Positions 7,897-15,653 of a stretch of 38,157 bases of DNA are shown here, piece by piece. The stretch spans positions 1 through 38,157 of the forward strand of contig CADDYT010000056.1 in assembly GCA_902810755.1 (NCBI GenBank), in the 5' to 3' direction. The DNA is from Chloroflexota bacterium (GTDB taxonomy: Bacteria > Chloroflexota > Ktedonobacteria > Ktedonobacterales > Ktedonobacteraceae). Below the pieces are notes generated by a model. The model ran no database searches. It had not been told where the DNA came from and saw only the letters and a program-made list of their open reading frames with translations. How positions within the stretch are numbered: position 1 is the first letter of the stretch; every line of letters begins with the position of its first letter. The position numbers and the translations under genes are program-made.

Positions 7897-10041
7897 ATGA
7901 TGGAACAACAGGCCCCGCGCGTTTCTCCTGAACGGCTGCATGCTCTGTTTCACCCGCGCAGCATCGCGCTGGTGGGCGCGACCGATAAATCGCGCTGGTC
8001 GATCAATACGTTTCAGAACCTGAAGACCTTTGGCTTTCCCGGCCCCGTCTATTGCGTGAACCCGAATTATGAGACGGTGCATGGCGAGCCGGTCGTCAAG
8101 CGGCTGGCGGATATCCCGGAGCCGGTTGATCTGGCCTATATCATGGTACCCACACAGCGCGTCTACGCGATTGTGGAGGAGGCAGCGGCTGCTGGCATTC
8201 CCAACCTGGTGATTCTGACGGCTGGCTTTGGCGAGGTGGGAGAAGAGGGCCTGCGACTGGAACGCGAGGTGCTGGCCCTGGCGAGGCAGCGTGGCATGAC
8301 CGTGCTGGGGCCGAACGGCAACGGCTTCATCAACGTCACGGCGCAGTTGATGCCCTATGGTCTGCCGCTGCTGCCGCCGCTCAAACGCGGCCCCGTTGGT
8401 ATCGTGTTGCAGAGTGGCGCGCTGGCAAGCGTGGCCGTCGCGCTGGCGCAAGCCCGTCATATCGGCCTCAGCCTGCTCGTCTCGATGGGCAACGAGTCGA
8501 TGATTGCGGCCACCGACGTGATCGATTATTTGATCGAGGACGAGGCGACGCGCGTCATTGCCCTCTTTCTGGAAGCGATTCGTAATCCTGACGATTTGCG
8601 GCGCGTGGCGCGCAAAGCATTGGAGCGCGGCAAGCCCATTGTCGCGCTCAAAATCGGCAAAAGCGAGCTGAGCGCGCGCGTTGCCAGGGCGCACACGGGG
8701 GCGCTGGTGGGCGATGATGCCATCAATGATGCCGTCTTTCGCCAGCTCGGCATCATTCGCGTCTCCTCGCTGGAAGATTTGCTGACCACCGCCGGGCTGC
8801 TCGGTTATTACGGTCCATTCGCGGGTCGGCGCATGGGCGTCGTCACGCCTTCGGGCGGCGCCTGCGATATTCTCTCCGACCGCGCGCACGAGGAAGGCAT
8901 CGCGCTGCCTGATTTCGCGCCCGCGGCCGTGCAGCGCCTGCAGTCCATCCTGCCCCCGTTCTCCACCATCCACAATCCGCTGGATGTCACCGGCTACATC
9001 GTGGTTGATCGCATGTTGATGCAGCGCGCGCTTGAAGTGGTGGTGCAAGACCCCGGCTTCGATTTCATTCTCTGCCTGCTCGACCCGCCTCGCGTCGCGC
9101 CGCCGCAGCCGGAGCCGGTGCTGGAGCAATATGGCCTGCTGGGCGAGACCGTGCGCTCCTCACCCGTGCCGGTCGTTGTGATGGCCAATACCAGCATCGA
9201 CATCTCCCCTTTCGGACGCGCGCTCGCCGACCACGCGGGCCTGCATTTCGCGGGCGGCATGGAACACGGTATGACGGCCATCGGCAACGCCGTCTGGTGG
9301 CACGAAACGCGCCGCTCTGCCAGCGGCGAACAGCCAGGGCAGGCAGCAGAGGCGGCGCTTTTGCCGGTAAGTGGCGAAATAAGCGGAGAGTGGACGGAAA
9401 CTGAGGCCCGCGCCCTGTTGCAGGCTCATGACATCCCTGTGGTGCCGGGCCTGCTGGCGACGAACGAGCAGGAGGCGGTGGAGGCAGCGCGCAAACTGGG
9501 TTTGCCCGTCGTGCTGAAAATTCAGTCCCGCGACATCCTGCACAAAAGCGATATCGGCGGCGTCCTGCTGCGGCTCGCGACAGAAGATGATGTGCGTCGG
9601 GGCTTTGCCGCGCTGCTTGCTAACGTCCGGCGTCACAGGCCAGAGGCGCGCATCGCTGGCGTGCTGGTCACGCCCATGCGCCCGGAGGGTATCGAACTGC
9701 TGGTGGGCGTCATACGCGATGGGGTCTGGGGCCAGATCGTTACCGTCGCGCCGGGCGGTATCTGGGTCGAGGTCTTTCGCGATAGGAGCGTGCGCGTGCT
9801 GCCTGTAACGCGAGACGACATCAAAAAGATGCTCTCCGAATTGCGCGGCGCGGCTCTGCTCAAAGGCTCGCGGGGCCGACCTGCCGCCGATATCGAACGA
9901 CTTGCAGAGGTCATTCTGCGCGTCACCCTGCTCGCACAGCGTCTCGGCGACCGCCTCGAAGCCCTGGAAATCAATCCTCTGCTCGTCTCCGGCTCAAATA
10001 TCGAGGCGCTGGATGTGTTGATTACCTGGAATGGTTCGTGA
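7897..10041 (+). CDS. ADP-forming acyl-CoA synthetase (acetate--CoA ligase family)
   Basis: This 714-residue protein combines both subunits of ADP-forming acyl-CoA synthetase, which interconverts an acyl-CoA, ADP and phosphate with the free acid, CoA and ATP. The N-terminal CoA-binding Rossmann domain (SIALVGATDKSRW, about 22-34) is followed by a flavodoxin-like ligase domain carrying the phosphohistidine loop ARAHTGALVG (His266). A C-terminal ATP-grasp domain (about 490-714) contains LPVVLKIQSRDILHKSDIGG. GGAGG lies one base before the first ATG (7897) and four before a second (7900), so 7900 may be the true start. It is the first gene of an operon; its stop overlaps the region just before the deaminase gene. 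Archaeal relatives accept aryl acetates as well as acetate, which could fit the aromatic genes nearby; that is inference. Confidence 0.92.
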   Translation: MMEQQAPRVSPERLHALFHPRSIALVGATDKSRWSINTFQNLKTFGFPGPVYCVNPNYETVHGEPVVKRLADIPEPVDLAYIMVPTQRVYAIVEEAAAAGIPNLVILTAGFGEVGEEGLRLEREVLALARQRGMTVLGPNGNGFINVTAQLMPYGLPLLPPLKRGPVGIVLQSGALASVAVALAQARHIGLSLLVSMGNESMIAATDVIDYLIEDEATRVIALFLEAIRNPDDLRRVARKALERGKPIVALKIGKSELSARVARAHTGALVGDDAINDAVFRQLGIIRVSSLEDLLTTAGLLGYYGPFAGRRMGVVTPSGGACDILSDRAHEEGIALPDFAPAAVQRLQSILPPFSTIHNPLDVTGYIVVDRMLMQRALEVVVQDPGFDFILCLLDPPRVAPPQPEPVLEQYGLLGETVRSSPVPVVVMANTSIDISPFGRALADHAGLHFAGGMEHGMTAIGNAVWWHETRRSASGEQPGQAAEAALLPVSGEISGEWTETEARALLQAHDIPVVPGLLATNEQEAVEAARKLGLPVVLKIQSRDILHKSDIGGVLLRLATEDDVRRGFAALLANVRRHRPEARIAGVLVTPMRPEGIELLVGVIRDGVWGQIVTVAPGGIWVEVFRDRSVRVLPVTRDDIKKMLSELRGAALLKGSRGRPAADIERLAEVILRVTLLAQRLGDRLEALEINPLLVSGSNIEALDVLITWNGS

Positions 10042-10052
10042 GGGAAAAACAT

Positions 10053-11108
10053 ATGGCAGAAAAAATTGCGCGCTATGTGCAGGCGGTACCGAAGGCGGAA
10101 CTGCATGTACATCTGGAAGGGGCGATACAGCCGACAACGCTGCTGACGCTGGCGGAGCGCAACGGCGTTGCACTGCCCGTGCGCACGGTGGAGGAGATGC
10201 AACGCTGGTTCACTTTCCGCGACTTCCTGCACTTCGTCGAAATCTACTTCTCCATCTCGCGCTGCCTCAAGACGGCGGAGGATTATGAATTGATCGCTTA
10301 CGAGTTCGGAGCGAATATGGCGCGCCAGAACGTGCGCTATGCCGAGGTGACCTTCTCCGCCAGCACGCACGCCTTCTCGCTCGGCATCCCGTTCGATACC
10401 TACTTCGCGGGCCTCACGCGCGGGCGGCAGCGGGCGCAGGCCGAGTTTGGCGTGGAGATACGCTGGGTCTTCGATATCGTGCGCGATATTCGCGACGAGG
10501 CCCTGAATCGCCGACGCGCCGAATACACGGTTGCGGTGGCGAAGGAGGGCATGAACGAGGGCGTAGTCGCGCTGGGGTTGGGCGGCGCGGAGCAGGGCCA
10601 CCCGCCTGAGCCATACGCGCCCTACTTCGAGAAGGCGTGGCAGGCGGGCCTGCACAGCGTTCCCCACGCTGGAGAGACGGTCGGCCCCGAAAGCGTGTGG
10701 GGCGCGCTGCACGCCCTGGGCGCCGAACGCCTGGGGCATGGCGTGCGCTCCATCGAAGACCCCCAACTGGTAACGTACCTGAAAGAGCGACAGATTCCCC
10801 TGGAACTCTGCCCGACCAGCAATCTCTGCCTGGGCGTCTACAACAGCATCGCCGCTCACCCACTCCGGCTGCTGCACGCCGCCGGTATCCCCGTCACTGT
10901 CAATTCCGACGACCCGCCCCTCTTCAACACCGACCTGAACCACGAAGTGGGGCTGCTCCTGGACGCCTTTTCCTTCGATATTGACACGGCCAACGATATC
11001 CTGCTCAACGGCGTGCGCTACAGCTTCCTGCCGGACGAACGCAAGCAGGCAATGGAAGCCGAATTTCGCGCCGAGATGAGGCGCCTGCGGCAGGAACTGG
11101 AGCTTTGA
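10053..11108 (+). CDS. add: Adenosine deaminase family protein
   Basis: This 351-residue metal-dependent amidohydrolase should deaminate adenosine or a related purine. The opening motif VPKAELHVHLEGA gives metal ligands His18 and His20. His205 and catalytic Glu208 lie in PHAGET, His229 in LGHG, and Asp286 with Asp287 in VNSDDPPLF. All residues of the family active site are therefore present. The SDDPPLF form also occurs in bacterial adenine and 6-aminodeoxyfutalosine deaminases, so the exact substrate is open. GTG 10038 is in frame but ATG 10053 follows GAGGG at eight bases and fits the family's N-terminus better. It lies 11 bases after the synthetase stop and 22 bases before the amine oxidase, clearly within one operon; why a purine deaminase sits there is unexplained. 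Confidence 0.9.
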   Translation: MAEKIARYVQAVPKAELHVHLEGAIQPTTLLTLAERNGVALPVRTVEEMQRWFTFRDFLHFVEIYFSISRCLKTAEDYELIAYEFGANMARQNVRYAEVTFSASTHAFSLGIPFDTYFAGLTRGRQRAQAEFGVEIRWVFDIVRDIRDEALNRRRAEYTVAVAKEGMNEGVVALGLGGAEQGHPPEPYAPYFEKAWQAGLHSVPHAGETVGPESVWGALHALGAERLGHGVRSIEDPQLVTYLKERQIPLELCPTSNLCLGVYNSIAAHPLRLLHAAGIPVTVNSDDPPLFNTDLNHEVGLLLDAFSFDIDTANDILLNGVRYSFLPDERKQAMEAEFRAEMRRLRQELEL

Positions 11109-11130
11109 GCCTGAGAAAGAGAGGGCCGCG

Positions 11131-13092
11131 ATGGCAATTGATAATACCGATACAACACAGACTATCCTGCACCCGCTTGACCCGCTGACGGGCGAGGAAG
11201 TGGAGAAGACGACGCGCATCTTGCAGGCAACCGGGCGCATTACTCCGCGTGTGCGTATCATGGCTTACACGCTGCTGGAACCGGCGAAGGAGGCTGTGCT
11301 GGCCTTTGAGTCCGGGCAAACGATCCTGCGTGAGGTGGCTGTGGTCATGCGCGACCACGAGCGGCAACTGACCATCGAGGCGGTCGTCTCTCTGAACAAT
11401 GAGACGGTGCGCTCGTGGCGTGAACGCGGCGATGTGCAGCCAGCCCTCACCTATCCCGAAGTGTTCGCCGCTCAGCAGGCGATTCTCGGCGATGCCGCGT
11501 TTCAGGTTGCTCTGGCGAAGCGTGGCATCAGCGACCTTGCTTCTGTCGTACTCTATCCCTGGACGGCTGGCTATCGGGAACCGGAGGATGCCGCCTCGCG
11601 CGGTCGGCTCATTCGCATGGAGGTCGCCCTGGCAGAGGGGCCGCAGGATAATTACTACGCTCACCCGGTCGAGGGCATCGTCGCTACGGTGGAACTGGAT
11701 ACGATGGCGGTGCAGATCGAAGATCACGGCGTCGTGCCGGTGCCTGAACGTGCTGGAAACTATAGCCTCGAAGGCATCCGGGCAGAGAAAAATGTCCCTC
11801 ATTTTCCTGATGGCGCGCGCGCTGATCTGAAACCCATCGCGATCACGCAGCCGGAAGGCGTCAGTTTTCAGGTTGAGGGACACCAGGTAAGCTGGCAGAA
11901 GTGGCGATTCCGCGTCGGCTTCACGCCTCGCGAAGGGCTGGTGCTGCACCTTGTGGAGTACCACGATCAGGGACGCTATCGCCCGCTGCTCTACCGGGCT
12001 GCGCTTTCTGAGATGTACGTGCCGTATGCCGACCCGACGCCTTCGCATAACTTCAAAAATGTGTTTGATGCGGGAGAAGTCGGTATCGGCGTGCTGGCCA
12101 ATAGCCTGGAACTGGGCTGCGACTGCCTGGGCGAAATCTACTATTTCGATGTGACGCTCAATGACGCGCAGGGCCAGCCAATCATCCTGAAAAACGCTAT
12201 CTGCCTGCACGAAGAGGACTATGGCCTGCTGTGGAAGCATCTGGAATATAACGAAGATGGCTCGACGCGGGCGGAGGTGCGCCGTTCTCGTCGGCTGGTG
12301 ATCTCCTCAATCTCAACGGTGGGCAATTACGAATATGGCTTTTACTGGTATCTCTACCAGGATGGCACCATCCAGTACGAGGTGAAGTTGACCGGCATCA
12401 TCGCGCCCGCCGCCATCGTTGCCGGTCAGCAGCCTGTGTCGGGAACGCTCGTTGCGCCCGGCCTCTACGGCCCCCATCACCAGCATTATTTCAATGTGCG
12501 CATGGATATGATGGTGGATGGGCCAGAAAACTCGGTCGTGGAGGTCAACTGCGAGCCGTTGCCCTGGGGACCGGAAAATCCGCGCGGCAACGCCTGGGTC
12601 GCGCGGGAGACGCTGCTGGCCCGCGAGGCCGAAGCTCAGCGCACGATAGAGCCGCGCACCTCGCGCTACTGGAAAATCATCAACTCGTCCTCGCTCAACA
12701 CTCTGGGCCAGCCCGTCGCTTACAAGCTGGTGCCGGAGAAAAATATCTTTCCTCTCTTTGCCGCAGGCTCTCCGCAGTGGCAACGCGGCGGCTTCACGCG
12801 CGCCCATCTCTGGGTAACGGCCTACGACCCGGCGCAACGCTACGCCGCCGGTGACTACCCGAATCAGCAGCCGGGCGGCGATGGCCTGCCTGCCTACGTC
12901 CAGCAGAACCGCTCGCTGGAGAAGACCAACCTGGTTGTCTGGTACACCTTCGGCTCCAACCATGTCGTGCGCCCCGAAGACTGGCCGGTTATGCCGGTAG
13001 AGAGCGTCGGCTTCCACCTCAAACCGGCAGGCTTTTTCGATGGCAACCCCGCCCTCGACGTGCCACCACCTCTTGAGCATTGCCATACATAA
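11131..13092 (+). CDS. Copper-containing primary-amine oxidase
   Basis: This 653-residue enzyme oxidises primary amines to aldehydes with release of ammonia and hydrogen peroxide, using copper and the self-made cofactor topaquinone. The precursor tyrosine is Tyr400 in the consensus VGNYEYG. The catalytic base is Asp313 in VFDAGE. Copper ligands are His450 and His452 in HHQHYF and His559 in TRAHLW. Late signatures such as GDYPNQ, the VVWYTFG stretch and RPEDWPVMP are all present. The gap between the second and third copper ligands is about 107 residues, shorter than the about 159 I recall in plant and Arthrobacter enzymes. There is no signal peptide, so it is likely cytoplasmic. ATG 11131 has GAGAGGG five bases upstream. 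The last gene of its operon; a strong new promoter begins 15 bases after its stop. Confidence 0.95.
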   Translation: MAIDNTDTTQTILHPLDPLTGEEVEKTTRILQATGRITPRVRIMAYTLLEPAKEAVLAFESGQTILREVAVVMRDHERQLTIEAVVSLNNETVRSWRERGDVQPALTYPEVFAAQQAILGDAAFQVALAKRGISDLASVVLYPWTAGYREPEDAASRGRLIRMEVALAEGPQDNYYAHPVEGIVATVELDTMAVQIEDHGVVPVPERAGNYSLEGIRAEKNVPHFPDGARADLKPIAITQPEGVSFQVEGHQVSWQKWRFRVGFTPREGLVLHLVEYHDQGRYRPLLYRAALSEMYVPYADPTPSHNFKNVFDAGEVGIGVLANSLELGCDCLGEIYYFDVTLNDAQGQPIILKNAICLHEEDYGLLWKHLEYNEDGSTRAEVRRSRRLVISSISTVGNYEYGFYWYLYQDGTIQYEVKLTGIIAPAAIVAGQQPVSGTLVAPGLYGPHHQHYFNVRMDMMVDGPENSVVEVNCEPLPWGPENPRGNAWVARETLLAREAEAQRTIEPRTSRYWKIINSSSLNTLGQPVAYKLVPEKNIFPLFAAGSPQWQRGGFTRAHLWVTAYDPAQRYAAGDYPNQQPGGDGLPAYVQQNRSLEKTNLVVWYTFGSNHVVRPEDWPVMPVESVGFHLKPAGFFDGNPALDVPPPLEHCHT

Positions 13093-13106
13093 CCATCAAA
13101 AATATA

Positions 13107-13135
13107 TTGACAGGTTATAGACCCTGTGCTACAAT
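13107..13135 (+). promoter_or_regulatory. Strong sigma-70 promoter
   Basis: A perfect TTGACA at 13107-13112 is followed after 17 bases by TACAAT at 13130-13135, with TGTGC immediately upstream of the -10. The predicted start of transcription is near 13142. It is the best promoter match in the window and drives a long leader ahead of the small gene at 13340. Confidence 0.8.
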
Positions 13136-13141
13136 AAAGTT

Positions 13142-13339
13142 AGACCGGGACGTTGTAACGGGTGGAAGACGGGAACATGAGAAAGCTGTCATGTGATGAT
13201 CGCGTACCTGTAACAGGCAGCCGTCTAGTATGACATGGGCGGGCTAATTTTCAATAAATGGATATCGAGTAGAGATCAGGAAATCAGGGCAAAAAGCTGG
13301 CTCTCCTGAAAATCTGTGTTCAGGAAGGAGAGATATGAT
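13142..13339 (+). promoter_or_regulatory. Structured 5' leader, candidate cis-regulatory RNA
   Basis: About 198 nt lie between the predicted transcription start and the start codon, much more than any other leader here. A closing stem AGACGG (13167-13172) with CCGTCT (13221-13226) encloses two hairpins: ACATGA (13175-13180) with TCATGT (13189-13194), and CCTG (13207-13210) with CAGG (13214-13217). Together they make a three-way-junction-like fold. Downstream, a separate hairpin covers the ribosome binding site. This is the layout of a ligand- or protein-sensing leader, but the sequence matches no riboswitch class I recognise. The pairing is visible; the function is inference. Confidence 0.45.
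13301..13332 (+). promoter_or_regulatory. Hairpin that hides the ribosome binding site
   Basis: CTCTCC at 13301-13306 can pair with GGAGAG at 13327-13332, which is the Shine-Dalgarno of the gene starting at 13340. The overlapping CCTGAA (13305-13310) can instead pair with TTCAGG (13319-13324). The two pairings share bases and could act as alternatives, leaving the binding site either closed or open. Confidence 0.55.
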
Positions 13340-13684
13340 ATGGACCATTCTGTATTCATCCTTGATTTTGTGCTGGCGTCTGGCACAATAGCCCTTATCG
13401 TCGGCTTTGTGGTCTATCAGGCGCGGAACAATGATTGGATTGCCCATCACGGGCGGCGCATTATTGCCACCATCACCTCTATCCAGCAGAAAAGCGGCAG
13501 GACGCGCCTGGGCTGGAAGCACGACAATTATTACATCACGGCGCAATGGACAAGCCCGCAGACGGGCAAGACCTATACCTTTCTGACATGGATGCTGGAC
13601 GAGCGTCCACGCTACCAGACGGGCAACCTGATTCCGGTGCTGATTAATCCGCACAATCCGAGGCAGTACGTGATGGAGATTTGA
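13340..13684 (+). CDS. Small DUF3592-like membrane protein
   Basis: This 114-residue protein has one N-terminal membrane span (about 7-27, ending in VVYQARN) and a small beta-rich domain with a DUF3592-like ending, GNLIPVLINPHNPRQYVME. Polar HH-GRR just after the span and Tyr/Trp-rich strands are visible. No catalytic motif is seen. The GTG at 13316 that extends the frame lies inside the RBS-covering hairpin; ATG 13340 has AGGAAGGAGAG about eight bases upstream and is the clear start. It stands alone, behind a strong promoter and a long structured leader, and its stop is nine bases from the end of the convergent hpaD gene. The function is unknown, but the elaborate leader suggests tight control of its synthesis. 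Confidence 0.8.
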   Translation: MDHSVFILDFVLASGTIALIVGFVVYQARNNDWIAHHGRRIIATITSIQQKSGRTRLGWKHDNYYITAQWTSPQTGKTYTFLTWMLDERPRYQTGNLIPVLINPHNPRQYVMEI

Positions 13685-13693
13685 ACTGGCTGC

Positions 13694-14698
13694 CTATGTC
13701 GCCGTCTGCGGCCTGTCCTGTAACTGCGCGCTTTGCAGCGGCACGGGATGGCCGTCGAAATCCAGAACGATGGATGATTGCTCGAACCAGCTCGGCGGGG
13801 CGATGTGGCCCCAGAAGGTGGCGCGGCGCGGGTCGTTGATGCTCCAGCGGATGGGCTGGAAGTCGGGGTCGCCGGTGTAGTAGTCGTTGGTGTAGAGTTC
13901 GATGCGGTGGCCGTCGGGGTCGCGCAGGTAGAGGAAAAAGGCATTGGCGATGCCGTGCCGACCGGGGCCGCGTTCGATGGCGTTGGCATACCCTGCTGCC
14001 GCCAGCAGGTCGCAGGTGCGCAGGATGCTGGACGTATCGTTCATCCAGAAGGCGACGTGGTGCAGGCGCGGCCCCGTGCCGTTCATCAGCGCCACGTCGT
14101 GTGTGCTGGCTTTGCGATACATCCACGCGCCCCACAGCTGCTCGGCGGGCGGGTCGGTCACGGTATATTCGGAGCAACGAAAGCCGAGTTGTTTGTAGTA
14201 GTCATAGGCGCGCTGGACATCCGGGATGTGCAGGTTGAAGTGGTCGATGCGCTGGATGTGCGCGCCCCGGTAGAGATCGAAGCGTTGCAGCAGTCGTTCG
14301 GCGGGGGCCATCTCATAGAAAAATTCGACTGTGAAGCCGGGCCGGTCGCGCACGCGCAGGGCGATTGTCTGCCCCGCCTCCTCGCCTGTGAGGTGAAGCA
14401 GGGGGCAGCCCGACTCTTCGTAGTAGTGGGCCAGCCGGGCGAGATCATCGGGTGAGGAGACGCGGTAGGCGATATGGCCGATGGCGGGCAGCGGCCCCCG
14501 GCGCAGCACGAGGCTGTGATGCAGCCGCTCCTCGTAGCCGCGCAGGTAGAGCGCGTCAGCCGTCTCCTCGCTCAAGACGAAGCCGAGCAGGTCGACGTAA
14601 AAAGCTCGCGCCCGCTGCAGGTCGGTAACGATATATTCGGCATGGGCGGCGCGCACAATCTGGAATGGCGGCTGCACCCATGATGTGTCGAGCATCAT
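13694..14698 (-). CDS. hpaD: 3,4-dihydroxyphenylacetate 2,3-dioxygenase
   Basis: This 334-residue enzyme of the VOC (type I extradiol) fold opens the ring of homoprotocatechuate next to the hydroxyls, giving 5-carboxymethyl-2-hydroxymuconate semialdehyde. Two tandem VOC halves are visible. The metal ligands are His153 (IDHFNLH), His214 (LHHVAF) and Glu267 (HRIELYT), matching the spacing in the Brevibacterium enzyme (155, 214, 267). The C-terminal block NDPRRATFWGHIAPPSWF is characteristic of this dioxygenase and not of catechol 2,3-dioxygenase. The start at 14698 follows GGGAGAAC; GTG 14713 upstream overlaps the end of the previous gene and is less likely. It is cotranscribed with the hydrolase/isomerase gene, 11 bases apart. 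Genes for the semialdehyde dehydrogenase and later steps are not in this window. Confidence 0.93.
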   Translation of the reverse strand: MMLDTSWVQPPFQIVRAAHAEYIVTDLQRARAFYVDLLGFVLSEETADALYLRGYEERLHHSLVLRRGPLPAIGHIAYRVSSPDDLARLAHYYEESGCPLLHLTGEEAGQTIALRVRDRPGFTVEFFYEMAPAERLLQRFDLYRGAHIQRIDHFNLHIPDVQRAYDYYKQLGFRCSEYTVTDPPAEQLWGAWMYRKASTHDVALMNGTGPRLHHVAFWMNDTSSILRTCDLLAAAGYANAIERGPGRHGIANAFFLYLRDPDGHRIELYTNDYYTGDPDFQPIRWSINDPRRATFWGHIAPPSWFEQSSIVLDFDGHPVPLQSAQLQDRPQTAT

Positions 14699-14709
14699 TG
14701 TTCTCCCTC

Positions 14710-15465
14710 TCACTCTTCTGGCGCACTTTCGGCCACGACCTGATTTTCCAGCACGCCGATACCATCAATTTCGAGCCGCATGACATCGCCGGGATAGACG
14801 TGAGAGACGCCCTCCGGCGTGCCGGTCAGCAGGATATCGCCTGCTTCGAGCGTCATGAAGCCGGTGATGAACTCGATGATGGCCGGGACGCTATGCAGCA
14901 GGTCGCGGGTACTGGCCGACTGGCGCAACTCGCCATTGACGGAGGCGCGCAATTGCAGCCCGGATGGGTCGGCGATTTCGTCTTCCACCAGATAAGGGCC
15001 GAGGGGGCAGAAAGTATCCCAGCCTTTGGCGCGCACGGGCGGTCGGTAGAAATTACGCACGAAATCGCGCACCGTGACATCGTTGCCGATGGTATAGCCG
15101 CGCACGACGGAGAGCGCATCTTCAGCGCGCACGCGGCGGCAACGCCGCCCGATGACCACCGCCAGTTCGACCTCGTAGTGCATATATTGCACGCCTGCCG
15201 GATAGATGACCGGGGCGCGATGTCCAATCCAGGTGTTGGGCGGCTTGAAGAAGAGCGCGGGTTCTTCCGGCGTCTTCATCTCAAGCTCGGCGGCGTGTTT
15301 CGCGAAGTTTAACGCCAGCCCGATGACCGAGCGCGGCGCCACCGGCGGCAGAAACGTCACCTCTTGCTCGCTGTGTCGCTGCCCGCCCTCGTCCAGTAGC
15401 ACCCCCGGCTCAACCAGCGCTCCCTCGTGGTATATTCCCCTGTGCATAAAACGCGCGCGTTTCAT
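14710..15465 (-). CDS. FAH-family hydrolase/isomerase (HpaG-like)
   Basis: This 251-residue protein belongs to the fumarylacetoacetate hydrolase fold. The metal ligands Glu98 and Glu100 lie in HYEVELAVVIG and Asp129 in GYTIGNDVTVRD. KGWDTFCPLGP, the QSASTRDL stretch and GDILLTGTPEGV are standard for the 2-hydroxyhepta-2,4-diene-1,7-dioate isomerase / 5-oxopent-3-ene-1,2,5-tricarboxylate decarboxylase branch. Lying directly upstream of hpaD on the same strand, it most likely acts in homoprotocatechuate meta-cleavage, after ring opening and semialdehyde oxidation. E. coli HpaG is a fused double-domain protein; this is a single-domain version, so it may do one of the two reactions or both as a homodimer. 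The start ATG 15465 has GGGAAG about ten bases upstream; ATG six codons later is possible. Confidence 0.87.
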   Translation of the reverse strand: MKRARFMHRGIYHEGALVEPGVLLDEGGQRHSEQEVTFLPPVAPRSVIGLALNFAKHAAELEMKTPEEPALFFKPPNTWIGHRAPVIYPAGVQYMHYEVELAVVIGRRCRRVRAEDALSVVRGYTIGNDVTVRDFVRNFYRPPVRAKGWDTFCPLGPYLVEDEIADPSGLQLRASVNGELRQSASTRDLLHSVPAIIEFITGFMTLEAGDILLTGTPEGVSHVYPGDVMRLEIDGIGVLENQVVAESAPEE

Positions 15466-15494
15466 ATAGTTTGCTTCCCTTGCGCTGCTCGCAT

Positions 15495-15515
15495 ACTATA
15501 GTTCATACTGAACTA
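15495..15515. promoter_or_regulatory. Palindromic operator upstream of hpaG
   Basis: TAGTTCA (15499-15505), three bases, then TGAACTA (15509-15515) form a perfect 7-bp inverted repeat. On the minus strand its edge overlaps TATAGT (15500-15495), a -10 box about 30 bases before the hpaG start. A regulator bound here would block the promoter. In E. coli the equivalent operon is repressed by the MarR-family HpaR; no such gene is in the window. Confidence 0.5.
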
Positions 15516-15653
15516 CAGCGCGGTTCACCTGTATTGAGCGACCTGACGAGGGCAGGAGCGACCCTGGTGGTCGCCCGGCAGTGGTTGCCCTTGCAGTTTA
15601 ATCCTTACGAACATCGCTTTAGCGTTGATTATATCACAGGGCAGGGGTCATCA

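Noticed and set aside
7867..9129. 420-residue minus-strand open frame over the acyl-CoA synthetase
   Set aside because: High-GC shadow with Arg/His/Gln-rich composition and no motif; the plus strand holds an intact enzyme.
9633..11261. 542-residue minus-strand open frame over the synthetase and deaminase genes
   Set aside because: It crosses two well-supported plus-strand genes and shows no recognisable domain.
15471..15653. 61-residue N-terminal extension of the amidase gene
   Set aside because: It crosses the hpaG promoter and operator; AGGGG and ATG at 15654 give a better start.
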